Shown here piece after piece: positions 33,310 through 46,054 of a stretch of DNA of 64,000 nucleotides. The number at the start of each line of letters is the position of its first letter. The stretch's first letter is position 1. Source of the stretch: Pinus tabuliformis. Taxonomy: Eukaryota; Streptophyta; Pinopsida; Pinales; Pinaceae. Below the pieces are notes generated by a model. That model was not told where the DNA came from. It saw nothing but the letters and a program-made list of their open reading frames with translations, and made no database searches. The stretch lies in contig CM062805.1 in NCBI GenBank assembly GCA_031772625.1, positions 517,308,102 to 517,372,101 on the forward strand. The letters run 5' to 3'. The translations under genes were made by a program, and so were the position numbers.

Positions 33310-35160
33310 TATGCAAGATCGGGACACCCCCTGGTGCTGCTTGGGTTAACATCAATGACAACCACTGATCAACAATATCCCCATTTGGCATTGATGGAAA
33401 CACAAGTACTCCCGCTGCGATCATGCCACCTCTTCCTACTGCCTTCTCTCCCCATTTTTCATCAATGGAAAATGATAACTCCCCCTGAAAAACTATCATC
33501 CTACGGACCTATATACACCTCCACTCCCCCTTTCTATTTAGTTAGATAAGAGAAATATTCTAATGAGAACTTGGGAGAATCCCAAGAATTTGGCAAAGAT
33601 GCTCAAATGCTTCACGAGGTAATGGTTTGGTAAAGATGTCAACAATTTTTTCCTTTGTGCCAACATATTCAAGCTTGATATTCTTTTCGGTGACTTTCTC
33701 TCTAACGAAATGATATTTGATCGGAATGTGCTTTGTTTTGGAATGCATCACAAGATTTTTTGAGATACTTATGGAACTGGTGTTATCATAGAAGATGTGA
33801 ATAATATCATCAAACTTAACTTGAAGATCTTGCAAGGTTTTCTTCATCCAGAGAACTTGAGTACAAAAAGTTGTTGTTGCGATGTATTCTGCTTCCGCTG
33901 TGGATAATGAGATTTAAGACTGCTTTTTACTTAACCATGAGACAAGGAAACCACCTAGGTAGAACACTGCTCCACTGGTACTCTTACAATCATCAACACT
34001 TCCTACCCAATCTGCATCTGTATAAGCTTGGATGACCATATCATTTCCTTTGGGATACTAGAGACCATATTCCATTGTGCCCTTAAGATATCAAAGAATT
34101 CCTTTGATGGAAATGATATGAGATTCTTTTGATGCTGCTTCGAATCATGCTACTTGTCCAACTGCCTATAATCACATCTGGCCGGGAGGATTTCACATAT
34201 AGGAGACTACCAATCATGGATCTATACAACCTTTGGTCCATATCGTTTAATGATTCTTCTAAGCTCAACTTGGAACCTGTTACCATGGGGGTAAGGAATG
34301 ACTTGCAATCTTCCATCTAGAATTTCTTGAGCATTTCCTTGATGTACTTGATTTGATATATGAATATTCCTTTATCCTACTGAGATATCTCGATAATCGT
34401 TAGATTGTCTTGATCCACTTTCACATAGAGATTTCTTGTTAGAGCTTCCTTTCTTGAATCTATATTACTTCAACTATTCTTCTCCCCTTGAACATGTAAT
34501 AAAACTTCCATCTTGTTCAAATTACCTACCTATCAATCGTAGACTTGTGTCATATACTGTCGCATAGACTCCACATCTTCAAATTTCTAGGAGTAAATAA
34601 GCTGAATTGTTTAGAATAGTGTGTCATTTAATGGACTGTCTTGAATCGAGTCATTAACTGAAGTAGTTGCTGATTCCTCACAATTCGTTACGAGTCATGA
34701 AATAATAACTGTTGGGACTTTATTGCCTTATTGCCTTCTTGCTTTTCTTGCTCATCTTGTACTTATTCATCCTATACCTATTTTCATTTCCATACCTTCC
34801 CATTCTCATCGTCAATATTTTTATTCATGGTTGATTCCATCTTGCACCTGCAGTTACGAGCTATGTGTCCATAGTTATGACATTTGTAACATTGGCTGTT
34901 ATTCATAGAAGATTCCGTTTGGTGTCTATCTCGTGATCCTGCAAATTTTCTTCTAGGGTTGTGCTGATAATAGTTGTACCTATCTGAAACTTCACAATCC
35001 CTAGCCATATGTCCAAAATTATTACATTTGTAACATTCGACATCATCTCTCAAATGATAAAAATTATTGATATTATGCTATGTTTTGGAATATCCATTTC
35101 TGAAGGATGTCCCAGAATTATATTCATTCCAAACACACATGAGACATTCTGCAGCTCTAT
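33310..35160 (-). mobile_element. SIRE-like Ty1/copia, 3' part (outer level of the nest)
   Basis: Read on the minus strand from 35160: CCHC knuckles CYKCNNFGHMARDC and CYKCHNYGHIARNC (35053-34784), a late reverse-transcriptase block (RLYRSMIGSLLYVKSSRPD, about 34250-34190), RNase H (33847-33560: FYDNTSSISISKN, then HSKTKHIPIKYHFVREKV and DIFTKPLP), then a purine tract and the start of the 3' LTR (TGTTGATCAGTGG, from 33374 leftward, only about 65 bp left). Most of pol is not seen. Wording fits plant SIRE/Maximus-type copia. The element is opened at 35160 by the Tat-like insertion and resumes at 48791. Broken, many breaks. Confidence 0.75.
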
Positions 35161-36148
35161 TGTTTTGGAGAATTTAGCATCTACAGATAAACACTAATTC
35201 ACTAGACAGGTAGCTGTGCCTAGAACAACAGTTTAAAGTGGGCCTGTAGTTCCGCTTTCCTCTCATCTCCCTTGTATCAATTCCATCACTCCTTCCCGTA
35301 CTTAATCCGCTTGAGAAGTACCATGTAAACACAACAAAAGACAAAAAATGATCAAAGCATATGATCCACTGAATATAGATGAAAGGAATCAGAAGCAGTT
35401 CATACATATAAGCATTATGAAAGAACACAACATATGGAAAAAAGGTTCAAAAACTTTATTAGATAGAAGAAGGAATTGCAACCATTGGTGTCTAATTCAA
35501 ATCCATTCCTCCAGCTTGGATCCCATCCACATCACATCAAAAGCATGAAAAACTTGTTGCATCACAATACTTGCTTCAAAGCCAAATCTCGTAGCAACAT
35601 TATCTCCTTACAATTCAACATAGTCTAGCCCCTGATCACTTAGATGAGTGGTCAATTTATAGGAAGATGAAGGAGGTTTTGTCATTAATGGTGGTATTGA
35701 ATGGCTTTCCATACTTAGAATTAGTTCCATGGAAGAAGGGATGAGAGGACAGGATGCACCTTAACTCATTCCTCATCCATTTTGAAGCTCATAGGAGTTG
35801 ATAAGTCAGGGAAACTTCTAGATGACTCCAAAAGATAAGAATATTCCTCAAACTCTATTTGAATTTCGCTCATTCTCACCCAACGTAGGGGAAAGGAAGC
35901 CTAAGTGCTTTGTAGAGCACCCTGGCAGTGGACTTAACTACTCTGCAACACACCTTCATAAGGGCTTACCTGCGTTGGTCCCTCTAGAGGCTATTTCTGG
36001 ATGTCTTCCAGTCATGAAACTGTCTGGGAAGGAGGCATTCAAAGGGGTGACTTGTTTAGGGCATGAAGCAACTGAAATTAGGGTTTGATGGTCCCTAAAG
36101 CACTGATTTGAATGTTGGGATTTGATGTTCCCAAATAGATCTATAACA
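35161..36148 (-). repeat. 3' LTR of the Tat-like element
   Basis: 988 bp; plus strand reads TGTTTTGGAGAATTTAGC...ATCTATAACA. Followed on its inner side by GCTGCCCCCTAAA, which is the polypurine tract read from the other strand. Confidence 0.9.
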
Positions 36149-37690
36149 GCTGCCCCCTAAAGCATGGAGTCAGAAAAATGCCAATGTCAAATGAAATGCT
36201 TTACAATGTGATGAGGAGGTATCAAAGTGGAAGGTGACCTGCATCGATTAGAATACATATATCATGATATTTGATTATTCATGAATTGCTGAGGGAAGGC
36301 ATACCCATGTTCAGCTTATAAACTTTCATTACATGTACATAAATAATCGTCTACAGATATAGACCCATGATTAGAATGACTATCAATGGGAAGACATGTG
36401 ATCTAAAGTTGAACATGGGAAGACACCATTTGATTACCAGCCAATGATGTAAGCTATTAACAGATGTGAGAGAAATCACCGATAATGATAATGATCCTCA
36501 AGGTACTACAACTGCATGGTGTGAATGGATGATTTGATGTCAAGCACCATACAACATATTTCAGTCAAAGGCCATTGAGGTATGCCTATCATTGGAAGCA
36601 AGAAACCTGCCATTGATGCATGCAAGCTTCAAGGTATTGAATGGGTGTTTCTAAGTCAACTTCTTGGATAATGTGTTGATGTTGACAAGAAGTGACTCGT
36701 CGCAGGAGGGCCTTGATGTATCCCACATCGATGACGTGAAACGAGTGTAGTGATTTTAGAGATGGAATTTTCTTGACGACACAAGGTTCAGGAATGGAGG
36801 TCATGAAAATGAAGGCTTATGGTATTGCAAAAAATGAATTTTGACTGGATGACTTCTCCTAAACATGTCATCGACACTAAAGTGAATTGGTAGCATTGAC
36901 CCAAAACAAAGTGATGGATGGTATGAGAGACCAACGGTATGATAACTATCAAGCTGATAACCCAACCCAAATAGTCACGGTGATGGAGTGAAAGTGTCAT
37001 GTTCAAGAGCGACTTGCTACCATAAAGTGGTTTTCCCCTTTTTCTATTTTCCCCAGTCATTGCTAACAAATACCTCTTTATTTTTATCAATCTTGTGGAG
37101 GATAACATGTGATTGTTGTATAATTTCACCCTTAGGCGAATCCATTGCTATTTGATGTTTTAACAAGTCTAGTGAAGGTGAAACTTGGTCTTGCCTAGAT
37201 GGACAAGTTTGTTGCTAATTTGATGTTTTAACGAGTTTAACGACAAAGACAACTCAGTCCTTTTCATGTTTAGAGAGTTTGAAAAGGGACAAAAGAAAAA
37301 TCCACAAGTTATTTTTCGTAAATTAATCTCTCAAGCCCAAAAAAGTGTAAAATAAAACAAGAGAGATATCATTTCCAATCCGTTAACGAGCTGGAAAAGA
37401 CAAGCCCTCGATAATCTTTTCATGTTTAGAGAGTCTAAAAAGAGCTTAAAGAAGACTCCATTTTGAGGACAAGTGGTGTCTAGGGTAGCAACTGGTTCCA
37501 GTGATGTTGTAACTTCTCAAAACATGTTGATTTACATGAAGAGGTTGGCTAATAAGACCACTCATTACAACTTTTCCTCAAAAAAGGTAAAACAACTAAG
37601 TGACAACGTATAATCAGCCAAAGAGATGGTGGTGATGGAATGAAACGACCAAGGCTCATCTGATAGAAAAGGCTGATAGAATGGCAATCA
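36149..37690 (-). other. 3' non-coding region of the Tat-like element
   Basis: About 1.5 kb between the polypurine tract and the first minisatellite. No domain recognised on either strand. A long non-coding stretch before the 3' LTR is normal for Tat/Ogre elements. Confidence 0.55.
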
Positions 37691-37699
37691 CAAGGGTTA

Positions 37700-37895
37700 A
37701 AATGGATATGGGTTCATTTTTACACAAGCTTGAACCATAGGGAACTATCCTTGGATTCAATTTCTTGTTTACACAAGCTTGAAACGATAAAACTATGCTT
37801 GGATTCAGTTTCATTTTTAGACAAGCTTGAAACGAAGAACTATGCTTGAATTCAGTTTCATTTTTACACAAGCTTGAAATGAAGAACTATGCTTG
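37700..37895. repeat. Minisatellite array B, ~50-bp unit, four copies
   Basis: The unit contains TTTCATTTTTACACAAGCTT, GAAACGAAGAACTATGCTTG and ATTCAG. It shares the words TTTCATTTTT and GAACTATCCT/GCTT with array A at 38237-38770, so both probably derive from one ancestral unit. Confidence 0.75.
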
Positions 37896-37929
37896 AAATG
37901 GGTTTACATGACCCCAACAAGATGAAAGA

Positions 37930-38090
37930 GAGAGTCTCCTGTAACTAGATGGAAGTCACTACGGTGAAGTAGGACGATTATCCAACACCTTTTGGGCTTC
38001 GTCCAGATAGGGACCAAGGTGAATGGGGTGATTCCCTTCAGATAGCCTACAGGGAAACTTAAATTTACCACTAGGTGCATGCCCCCTAAG
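37930..38090 (-). repeat. Duplicate of the gag knuckle segment, placed between the minisatellites
   Basis: About 150 bp nearly repeats the gag segment at 39731-39890: both carry AACTAGATGGAAGTCACT, AGGTGAATGGGGTGATTCCC and CTACAGGGAAACTTAA. It is a second, worn copy of the Cys/His gag piece, lying outside gag between arrays B and A. Confidence 0.75.
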
Positions 38091-38236
38091 CTTCATTACA
38101 TTCACCTAAGTAGACTAGTCATGGCTATTAGGTGGATGGGATGAAGGTTCATTTATGAGATCAAGTGAAAGACTCACCTGGGATTTTACGAGATCTACTC
38201 AAAGACTCAACTTGGAACTTTTCTCTAGGGAAGATT

Positions 38237-38770
38237 GTTTCATTTTTTAATGAGTTTGACACAAGACAAAGAACTATTCTTAGATTCCTTGTTTCATTTT
38301 TTAACGAGCTTGACACAAGACAAGGAACTATGCTCATATTCCTTGTTTCATTTTTTAACGAGGTCAACACAAGACTAGGAACTATCCTCATATCCTTGGT
38401 TTCATTTTTTAATGAGGTTGACACAAGACAAGGAACTATCCTCATGGACCTGTTTTAATTTTTAACGAGGTTGACACAGTAAAAGAACTATCCTTATGGA
38501 GCTATTTCATATTTTAACGAGGTTGACACAGTAAAAGAACTATCCTCATGGGAGTTGTTTCATTTTTTAATGAGGTTGACACAAGACAAGGAACTCTCCT
38601 CATGGGCTTGTTTCATTTTTTAATGAGGTTGACACAGTAAAAGAACTATCCTCATATTCCTTGGTTTCATTTTTTAACGAGGTTGACACAAGAAAAAGAA
38701 CTATCCTCATTGACCCTTGTTTCATTTTTTAACGAGGTTGGCACAAGACCAAGAACTATCCTTGTGGGCA
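38237..38770. repeat. Minisatellite array A, 52-54-bp unit, ten copies
   Basis: Units start near 38237, 38291, 38345, 38399, 38452, 38504, 38557, 38610, 38664 and 38719. The core is GTTTCATTTTTTAACGAGGT, then TGACACAAGACAAGGAACTA, then TCCTCATATTCCTT. The period is a multiple of three in the first units, so an antisense frame reads an 18-residue repeat, but later units drift out of phase, arguing against a protein. Minisatellites between the coding part and 3' LTR are a known habit of Tat/Ogre elements. Confidence 0.88.
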
Positions 38771-38774
38771 CTGT

Positions 38775-40200
38775 TCACGACATATAAGAGGTCATGAAGG
38801 AGAGATCTGGTTCCAATTCCCCCGGTACATGATGTACCACATCACTGAATTGATCATCAATTGATGTAGGTAAAGAATGGGTTGCCACATAATTAACCCA
38901 TGGCGGGGATGATACCATTGTTACAAAAGGACCGTTTAGGGAACATGGTTGACTAGGAGCCATATTTGGATTGGGAAATGAAAGCTGGTCAATGGTGAAA
39001 ATTCTGCCTTCATGCGGGAAAAAAATCACTTGAAAGAGTGTTGAAACAATAGTTCCCATGCCATCAACATAGTCGTGTCCAAGAAGTAAATTGTAATCTA
39101 AAGGGTCTGGGACTACCATCACATTCAGATAAATGATTTTTCCTCCCAAAGTAATAGGCAACTGAGGAAGGATCACTAATGGTTGACTGGTTCCTTTATT
39201 AAAAGACAGCAGATTGTGGGTAACTGGCACAAGTGGCGGCGAATCGAGCACTTGTCAAGCAGTTGAGGAAAGGATACTCAAAGATGCACCTTAATCAATA
39301 ATAGTGCCTGATACAATCATATTACAAACTTGTACTATGATCTGGAACGACACATAAGAAGGAAGACAAAATCCTGCTAGTCGATTCCAATCAAAGGAAG
39401 TGACCAGACTACTTGGAAGGGGTCTTGTAAGAATGGGAGAATTAACCCCTTGAGTTACGAGAGCGGGAGGATTTTTCTCCTATATTTATGGAATAGGAGG
39501 ATAGACCCCAAGCTCATTGGAATCTGAAGAAACAAAAAGAACCTGAGTGGTATCATATTCACTCTCTTCGGGAAAGGTACGATTAGCTGAAGGTGAAATC
39601 GAGTCAACTATTACCTTGGCCTGCTGATTTGGGTTGGGTATAGACTTATAGGATTCACTTTCAAAGAGAGTGGGTTTGACCACCAGTTGATTTTGGTCAA
39701 TCAATTCATCAACTAGAGAAGGACTTAGGTAGAGTTTCCTGTAACTAGATGGAAGTCACTGCGGTGAAACAGGATGGTTATCCAACACTTTTTTGGCTTC
39801 ATCTAGATAGGGACAAAGGTGAATGGGGTGATTCCCTTCACATAACCTACAGGGAAACTTAACTTTTCCCTTCTTTCCATGAAATTTACTACCACTAGTT
39901 GATGGTGTGTCACCAACATGATCTCCAGAATTTGATAACACAGGATGATGTGAACGAGAAGACCATTCTTTTAAGATTTGAGGAATATCAGGACAATTTC
40001 GAAGAAGATGGTCTCCCGCATAAAATTTTCATGGATATCGAACTTTGTGAGGCTTGATGGACGGTTTCTCGTCAGATGTTGCATTCAAAGTAATGGTTGC
40101 TTGGTTGCCCCTCTACTGAATTTGCTTCTTCTTCTTCTTCTTCTCAGCCACCTGGTTACTAGTACCAATACTTTCACCAGGCGAAGAGAAATAAGGGGAG
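38775..40200 (-). pseudogene. Protease and gag C-terminal part of the Tat-like element
   Basis: Minus strand. The protease appears as GASLSILSSTA, then LVPVTHNLLSFNKGTSQPLV, LPITLGGKIIYLNVMVV and PLDYNLLLGHDYVDGMGTIV, typical of the aspartic protease of plant gag-pro elements (about 39350-38950). Upstream lies the Cys/His line FPCRLCEGNHPIHLCPYLDE (about 39860-39800) and a Lys-rich stretch (near 40140-40120). The chromovirus interrupts gag at 40200. Confidence 0.75.
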
Positions 40201-40533
40201 TGTTATGAAACCAGCTCAAGAAAAGATAGAAAAGATAGATCAACGCCTTAGAATTTAGCCTCTTCGAGGGGGCAACCTCCTTTACATTACATAAATGAAC
40301 AATTCTTCGATGATACAAATGACAAAACCTCCTTTATATATATAGGAGTCTAAGGAGTCACAATATAACCCAGCCGACCTAATAATAATAATATAAAGCC
40401 ACAAAAATAACAATAGAGGGTTTCTATGGGGCACAATAATAACAATATGGGAACAATAGGGGCACAACAATATTAATAAGGGATACAACTACAATAGTAA
40501 TGGGGTAATCACTAGTATTATAGGGATCTAACA
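40201..40533 (-). repeat. 3' LTR of the chromovirus
   Basis: 333 bp, plus strand TGTTATGAAACC...GGATCTAACA. Contains a (TAA/AAT)n patch and a TATATATAGGAG stretch usable as a TATA region. Confidence 0.95.
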
Positions 40534-40562
40534 TGCCCCTGTCCTTTAAAAAAGTGTTGTCC

Positions 40563-43500
40563 TCAACGCTTGAGTAGTTTTGGATGCTTTTGTATAAAAT
40601 TCTCATCCTCCCATGTGGAATCTTCAGCAGATAAGTTCTTCCACTTGATGAGATACTCTGAAATTGATTGATTTCGTAGCTTTCTAGTTCTTGTCTCTGT
40701 GATTGCTTCCGGTTCCAATATAATTTTTCCTTCCTCGTCAAGTTCTGGCAATATTGTTTGAACTGGGAGCTTGTCGCCTATAACCTTCTTTAAACATGAA
40801 ACATGGAAAACTGGGTGCACTCGAGAAGCTGCAGGAAGCTCCAATTTGTATGCCATAGTACTAATCTTTTGCAACACCTTGTATGGACCATAATACTTTG
40901 GTGATAATTTATTATCCTTCCTAGCTTGCTTCAGGGACATTTGTTTATATGGTTGTAGTTGTAGGAATACCCAATCACCTACATCAAAACTTCTTTCACT
41001 GCAATGTTGATCTATCTGTTGTTTCATTCTATTCTGTGCCAACACAAGGTTATCCTTTAAGAGTTGGAGGACTTGTTGTTGATGTTCGATGTGATGTTCC
41101 ACTGCTTGAACCTTAGAATTTTCTCTTAAATATGATGTGATGGATGGTGGTTGATATCCATAAAGTGCCATAAATGGTGTCGTTTTTGTTGCTGTATGGA
41201 AGGATGTGTTATACCACCATTCAGCTAGAGGCAACCATTTGACCCATTGTGTCTGTTTATCAGAGACAAAGCAACGAAGATATCCTTCCAGACATTTGTT
41301 TACTATCTCAGTTTGCCCATCAGATTGAGGATGATAAGATGAACTATGAGCTAACTGAGTACCAAGACAAGAAAATAATTTTGTCCAAAAATTTCCAGTG
41401 AAGATGGGATCTCTGTCACTTACAATAATCTTTGGATTTCCATGTAGCTTTTGAATTGTTTCTATAAATGCAGTAGAAACTGTACTGGCTTTAAATGGAT
41501 GTGATAATGCAAAAAAGTGTGCATACTTGGTAAGTCTGTCAACTACCACCATGATGACATTCTTTCCCTCAGACTTGGGTAAACCTGTGATAAAATCCAT
41601 TGAAACCACCTCCCAACGTTGGCTTGGAATGGATAAAGGTTGTAATAGGCCCGGGGTCTTAATTGTTTCAACTTTATTTTGTTGGCAAACCAAACATTCC
41701 GCCACAAACTTTTGAATATCCGATTTAAGGCCATCCCAAAAAAATTCCTTCTTAACCCTGTGGTAAGTTTTTAAAAATCCTGAGTTCCCTCCTAAGGGAG
41801 AAATGTGCAATTCCATAAGAATCTTTTGTTTGAGTTGGGAATTCTTACAGAGGTATAAGCGATCTTTGTATAACAAATCATTTTTCCAGCTAAATGTATC
41901 AGATGTAATAGAATCTTGTTGTAACTTTTGAATAAGTGCCCAAACTTCTTCATCATTCTTCCATTCCTCCCTTGCTTCATTTATCCAATCGATTTGGATA
42001 ATAGAAATGGCGTACAACAATGCTTCCACATCCTCATCCTTTCTTGAGAGTGCATCTGCCACCACATTTTGCTTCCCTTTTTTGTAGATGATTTCAAAGT
42101 CATAACCCAACATCTTTGTGACCCACTTTTGTTGCTCTTCCGAGGATAATCTTTGTTCTAAAAAGTATTTAAGGCTATCATGATCCGTTTTTACCTTGAA
42201 GTGTCTTCCCATTAGGTAGGGTCGCCATTTCTTAAGTGCATGTAGTATTGCCAACATTTCCTTCTCATAAATAGCTTTGTATAAAAACTTTCCCTTGATT
42301 GGATGACTTTCAAAAGCAATGGGTCTTTCATCTTGCATTAAAACAGCACCAATTCCATTTCCTGAAGCATTACATTCCACAATAAAGGTTTTTGTGAATT
42401 CCGGTGTAGCTAAGACCGGTGCTTGGCACATTGCCTCTTTAAGATGTTCGAAGGCCTTTGTTGCTTCTGGAGTCCATGAAAATGCATCTTTCTTCAATAA
42501 TGTTGTTAGAGGTGTTGCTATTCTTCCATAATTCTTAACAAACTTGCGATAATACCCTGTCAACCCAAGAAATCCTCGTAGATGCTTTATGGATGTGGGG
42601 ATTTTCCATTCCTTAATGGCTTTAATTTTGCTAGGGTCTACCTTAACTCCTTCATGAGATACAATATGACCCAGATATTCCACCTCTTGTACTCCAAAGA
42701 AACATTTGGATCTTTTTGCATATAATTGTTTCTCCTCCAATAGTTGTAGCACCCTGTCAACATGTTCAACATGATCCTTCCAAGACTTGCTGTAGATTAG
42801 TATATCATCAAAAAATACTAACACAAATTTTCTAAGGAAGGGTTTGAAAATGGAATTCATCAAACCTTGAAATGTAGAAGGTGCATTGGTAAGGCCAAAA
42901 GGCATGACCAAAAATTCATAATGACCCTCATGAGTTCTAAATGCTATTTTTGGAATGTCTTCAGTCTTCATTCTGATTTGATGATATCCTGAACGAAGAT
43001 CCAACTTGGTAAAGTAAATTGATCCATGCAATTCATCCAATAATTCATCAATGCAGGAATGGGAAACTTATCTTTAATAGTGAGCTTGTTGAGCTCCCTA
43101 TAATCTAGACACATGCGCCATGATCCATCCTTCTTGTGCACCAATACTACTGGAGTAGAGAAATAATTTTGACTAGGTTGAATTATACCAGCCTCCAACA
43201 TTTTTGCAACCATACATTCAATTTCACTTTTTTGGGCATAGGGATATCTGTACGGCCTGATGTTTGGAGGAACACTTCCTGGAATCAGATGAATAGCATG
43301 ATCATGATCACGAATAGGTGGGAGACCTTTGGGAGTCTCAAATACCTTGGAATGATTGTCCAAGACTTTTTGGAGATCTGGAGAAATATATGATTCCGAT
43401 GTGGAAACATCTAGCAAACATAATTGTGCAATTACACCTCTTTGTTCCTTTTTTAGAAGCTTTGTCATACCGTTAGAGCTGATTATCTTTCCCGGTTTCC

Positions 43501-45046
43501 CTGCAATACCCCTTAATTCAACTTCCTTTCCTTTTGCATAAAATTTCATGAAAAGTTCTTGAAAATTAAAAGATATTGTACCCAAGGATTGTAGCCATTG
43601 GACTCCTAGTACAACATCAGCACCTCCCATTGGAATGGAAAGCATTGGGCTAGTCAATACATATTCTCCCATGGATAGCTTGATATTATGGCACTTTCCA
43701 GAGCAATTTATTGTTCCTCCATTTGCAACCATCACTTGACACTCTGGTGCTGGATATAAGAAGCAATTCAATTCTTTTGCTACCTTACAATGAATAAAAT
43801 TGTGGGTACTTCCTGAATCAATCAACACTATTACCTTTTTCTTCTTGATTTGTCCTTCTATCTTGATGGTTTGAGGAGTGGTAATTCCCGCCAATGCATT
43901 ACAAGATATGGTCGGATTCATTTCTTCTTTATCTAGGCTTTGTTCCTGGAGTATATCTTCTTCTTTTGACCTTTCTTGCTCCTTTTCTTCTTCCTCTTCA
44001 CAATCTATGTAGAATAATTTCTTCTCAGCACACTTATGACCTTTAGTGTATTTTCTATCACAATTGTAACAAAGCCCTTTAGCTCTTTTTTCTTCCAATT
44101 TTTGTGGTGTCAACCTTATAGGTTGTGGAAGACTAGGGGAAAAAACACTTCCATCTTTATAGTTGTGAGTGGTATGCTTCCTGGTTGCCATAATTTTGCT
44201 TTCCATTTTTCTTGCTAACCTGAATGCCTTCTCTAATGAATCAGGTTCCCAAAGGCGAACATCATGTTGGATATTATCCTTTAAAGTCCCTATGAACACA
44301 TCAATCCTATGCTCCTCTGGAATATCATTTACCCTTATGTTCAATTTTTGGAACTCCTCAATGTGCTCCATTATTGAACCCTTTTGTTTGAGACTTATCA
44401 ATTGGCTAAAAAAAGTGTTGCTTTTTGTATCCTCATAATGTGCTGTCAATTCTTCCATAAAAATTGCCCAAGTGATAATTTGTTTATGAGAGCAAAGCCA
44501 TTGATACCATACAAACTGATTTGGTTCCAAATATAAAGTTGCAATACGTACCTTTTGTGTGTTTTGCACATTATTGAGATCGAGAAATTGCTCCATCTGT
44601 AATATCCATGTTGCGGGATCCTTGCCATCAAACTTCCTCATATCGATTTTTGGAATATGGTGGGTCTTCAATCCAACATTAGAGTCTATGAAATCATGAT
44701 TAACATTTCTTTTGTTCTCATCATGAGTTTCCTTTACTACCCTTTCACCATTAGTAAGCATTTCTTGTAGAAACTTTGTCAAATCTGTCTTCAAATCTTC
44801 CATGCTTGTCTTTAAACAATCCATCTTGGCTTCTACGCCTTTCTTTAAACCATCCATCTTAGCTTCTACATCTTTCTTTAAACCATCCACCTTAGATTCT
44901 GTTGCTTTTTGTGCACGTGACACTTGTTGCACTTGGTCTCGTAATTTTGATATATCATGTTGCATTTCTTCCTCTTCTTCATGAGTCATGCTAGAGCTTT
45001 CAGGTTGCCTACTAGGTGTTTGCATTTTCTTCCCTCGGGTAATCAA
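40563..45046 (-). pseudogene. gag-pol coding region of the chromovirus
   Basis: Domains on the minus strand with rough positions. Gag: an N-terminal coiled coil with three Lys/Asp-rich repeats (VEAKMDGLKKG type, 44900-44810), capsid (GKDPATWILQMEQFL), and a knuckle CYNCDRKYTKGHKC (about 44070). Protease: VIVLIDSGSTHNFIHCKVAK (about 43810). Reverse transcriptase: KDGSWRMCLDYRELNKLTIK (about 43120), [10 protein letters not shown], and catalytic [11 protein letters not shown] (about 42800). RNase [16 protein letters not shown]. Integrase: CLVCQQNK zinc part (about 41700), then [22 protein letters not shown] and HPQSDGQTE for the DDE core. The C-terminus is a chromodomain ([20 protein letters not shown], about 40650), thought to steer insertion to marked chromatin. 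Confidence 0.92.
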
Positions 45047-45721
45047 TTAATGATAATAATTCTTTACTATGCCCTTTGAATTCCTTCAAACTATTTTTTC
45101 AGACCTTGCTTATGCAAAAATTAAAAAAAAAACTACACACCTTTTTTCACTTTGTAGGAGCTTGATATTGAATCTGATGTATCTCTGTAATTTCAAATCA
45201 TCTAGTTCTGAAATTGCAACCTGTGATAGCCATCTGCGTCCTCTTTCCAATTCCACTAGTCTGATCCAAATTGGATTCTCCAGGGAAGAGTTATGCCAAA
45301 TCTCCCACAGCGACCTGATTATAGACTAGTTCAGTAGAGTGAACTTGTACGACGTGCCACGAGTCACTGTTTCAACCTTTGGCTCTAAAAAATGTATACA
45401 AGAAAATTACAGTCCGTCCTCTTTCTACTTTCTTACAAAATTTCAATCCAATGCTCAGTGAGAAATTTATGACGATTTTTCCCAGGTCACCTGTTTGGAA
45501 TGTAATTCAGGAGTCTGCAAAAAGACCAACTTCCTCAAATCATATCTCCGGAAATATAGCGCGAAAAGCTCTAAAATTTGGATCCAAGATTCAGCACGAT
45601 GTCTTCTCAAATGGGTTTTTTTTTAGCTTCTGAAATGTCGCAGAAAAAAAGTTATAGTGAAAATGCCACGATGACCTGTTTGGAGCGGCGAAACTCTAGA
45701 ATCCAAAGCTCTGATACCAAA
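45047..45721 (-). other. 5' leader and primer-binding site of the chromovirus
   Basis: About 675 bp without a coding signal between the 5' LTR and gag. The primer-binding site lies at about 45704-45721. The part 45150-45700 is clearly similar to 51931-52490, so this leader is a conserved part of the family. Confidence 0.85.
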
Positions 45722-46054
45722 TGTTATGAAACCAACTCAAGAAAAGATAGAAAAGATAGATCAACGCCTTAGAATTCAGCCTCTTCGAGGGGGAAACCTC
45801 CTTTAAATTACATAAATGAACAATTCTTCGATGATACAAATGACAAAACCTCCTTTCTATATATAGGAGTCTAAGGAGTCACAATATAACCCAGCCGACC
45901 TAATAATAATAATATAAAGCCACAAAAATAACAACAGAGGGTTTCTATGGGGCATAATAATAACAATATGGGAACAATAGGGGCACAACAATATTAATAA
46001 GGGATACAACTACAATAGTAATGGGGTAATCACTAGTATTATAGGGATCTAACA
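45722..46054 (-). repeat. 5' LTR of the chromovirus
   Basis: 333 bp, same ends as the 3' LTR; the adjacent primer-binding site on its left identifies it as the 5' LTR in minus orientation. Confidence 0.95.

Larger units (their letters stand above)
40201..46054 (-). mobile_element. Ty3/gypsy chromovirus, near whole, nested in the Tat-like element
   Basis: Two 333-bp LTRs (40201-40533 and 45722-46054) with only 7 differences by my count (2.1%), and a perfect 5-bp target duplication GGGAG (40196-40200 and 46055-46059). On the minus strand: 5' LTR, Met-type primer-binding site TTGGTATCAGAGCTTTGG, a ~675-bp leader, one long gag-pol coding stretch (45046-40563) and the 3' LTR. The coding part ends in a chromodomain, the mark of chromoviruses. 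It looks nearly whole, with about one break. The youngest dated insertion in the window. Confidence 0.95.

Noticed and set aside
35822-36088. 88-codon open frame in the Tat-like LTR, present also at 48464-48730 in the other LTR
   Set aside because: The two copies were identical at insertion, so shared openness is expected. They lie antisense to the element and differ at many residues, with no sign of selection for protein.
38161-38458. Repeat protein of 18-residue units read from the minisatellite, on both strands
   Set aside because: The array has 52-, 53- and 54-bp units, so the frame is not kept across it; it is a non-coding tandem repeat.
37700-38770. CRISPR-like array
   Set aside because: Plant nuclear context, drifting tandem units without unique spacers, no cas genes; a minisatellite in a retrotransposon.
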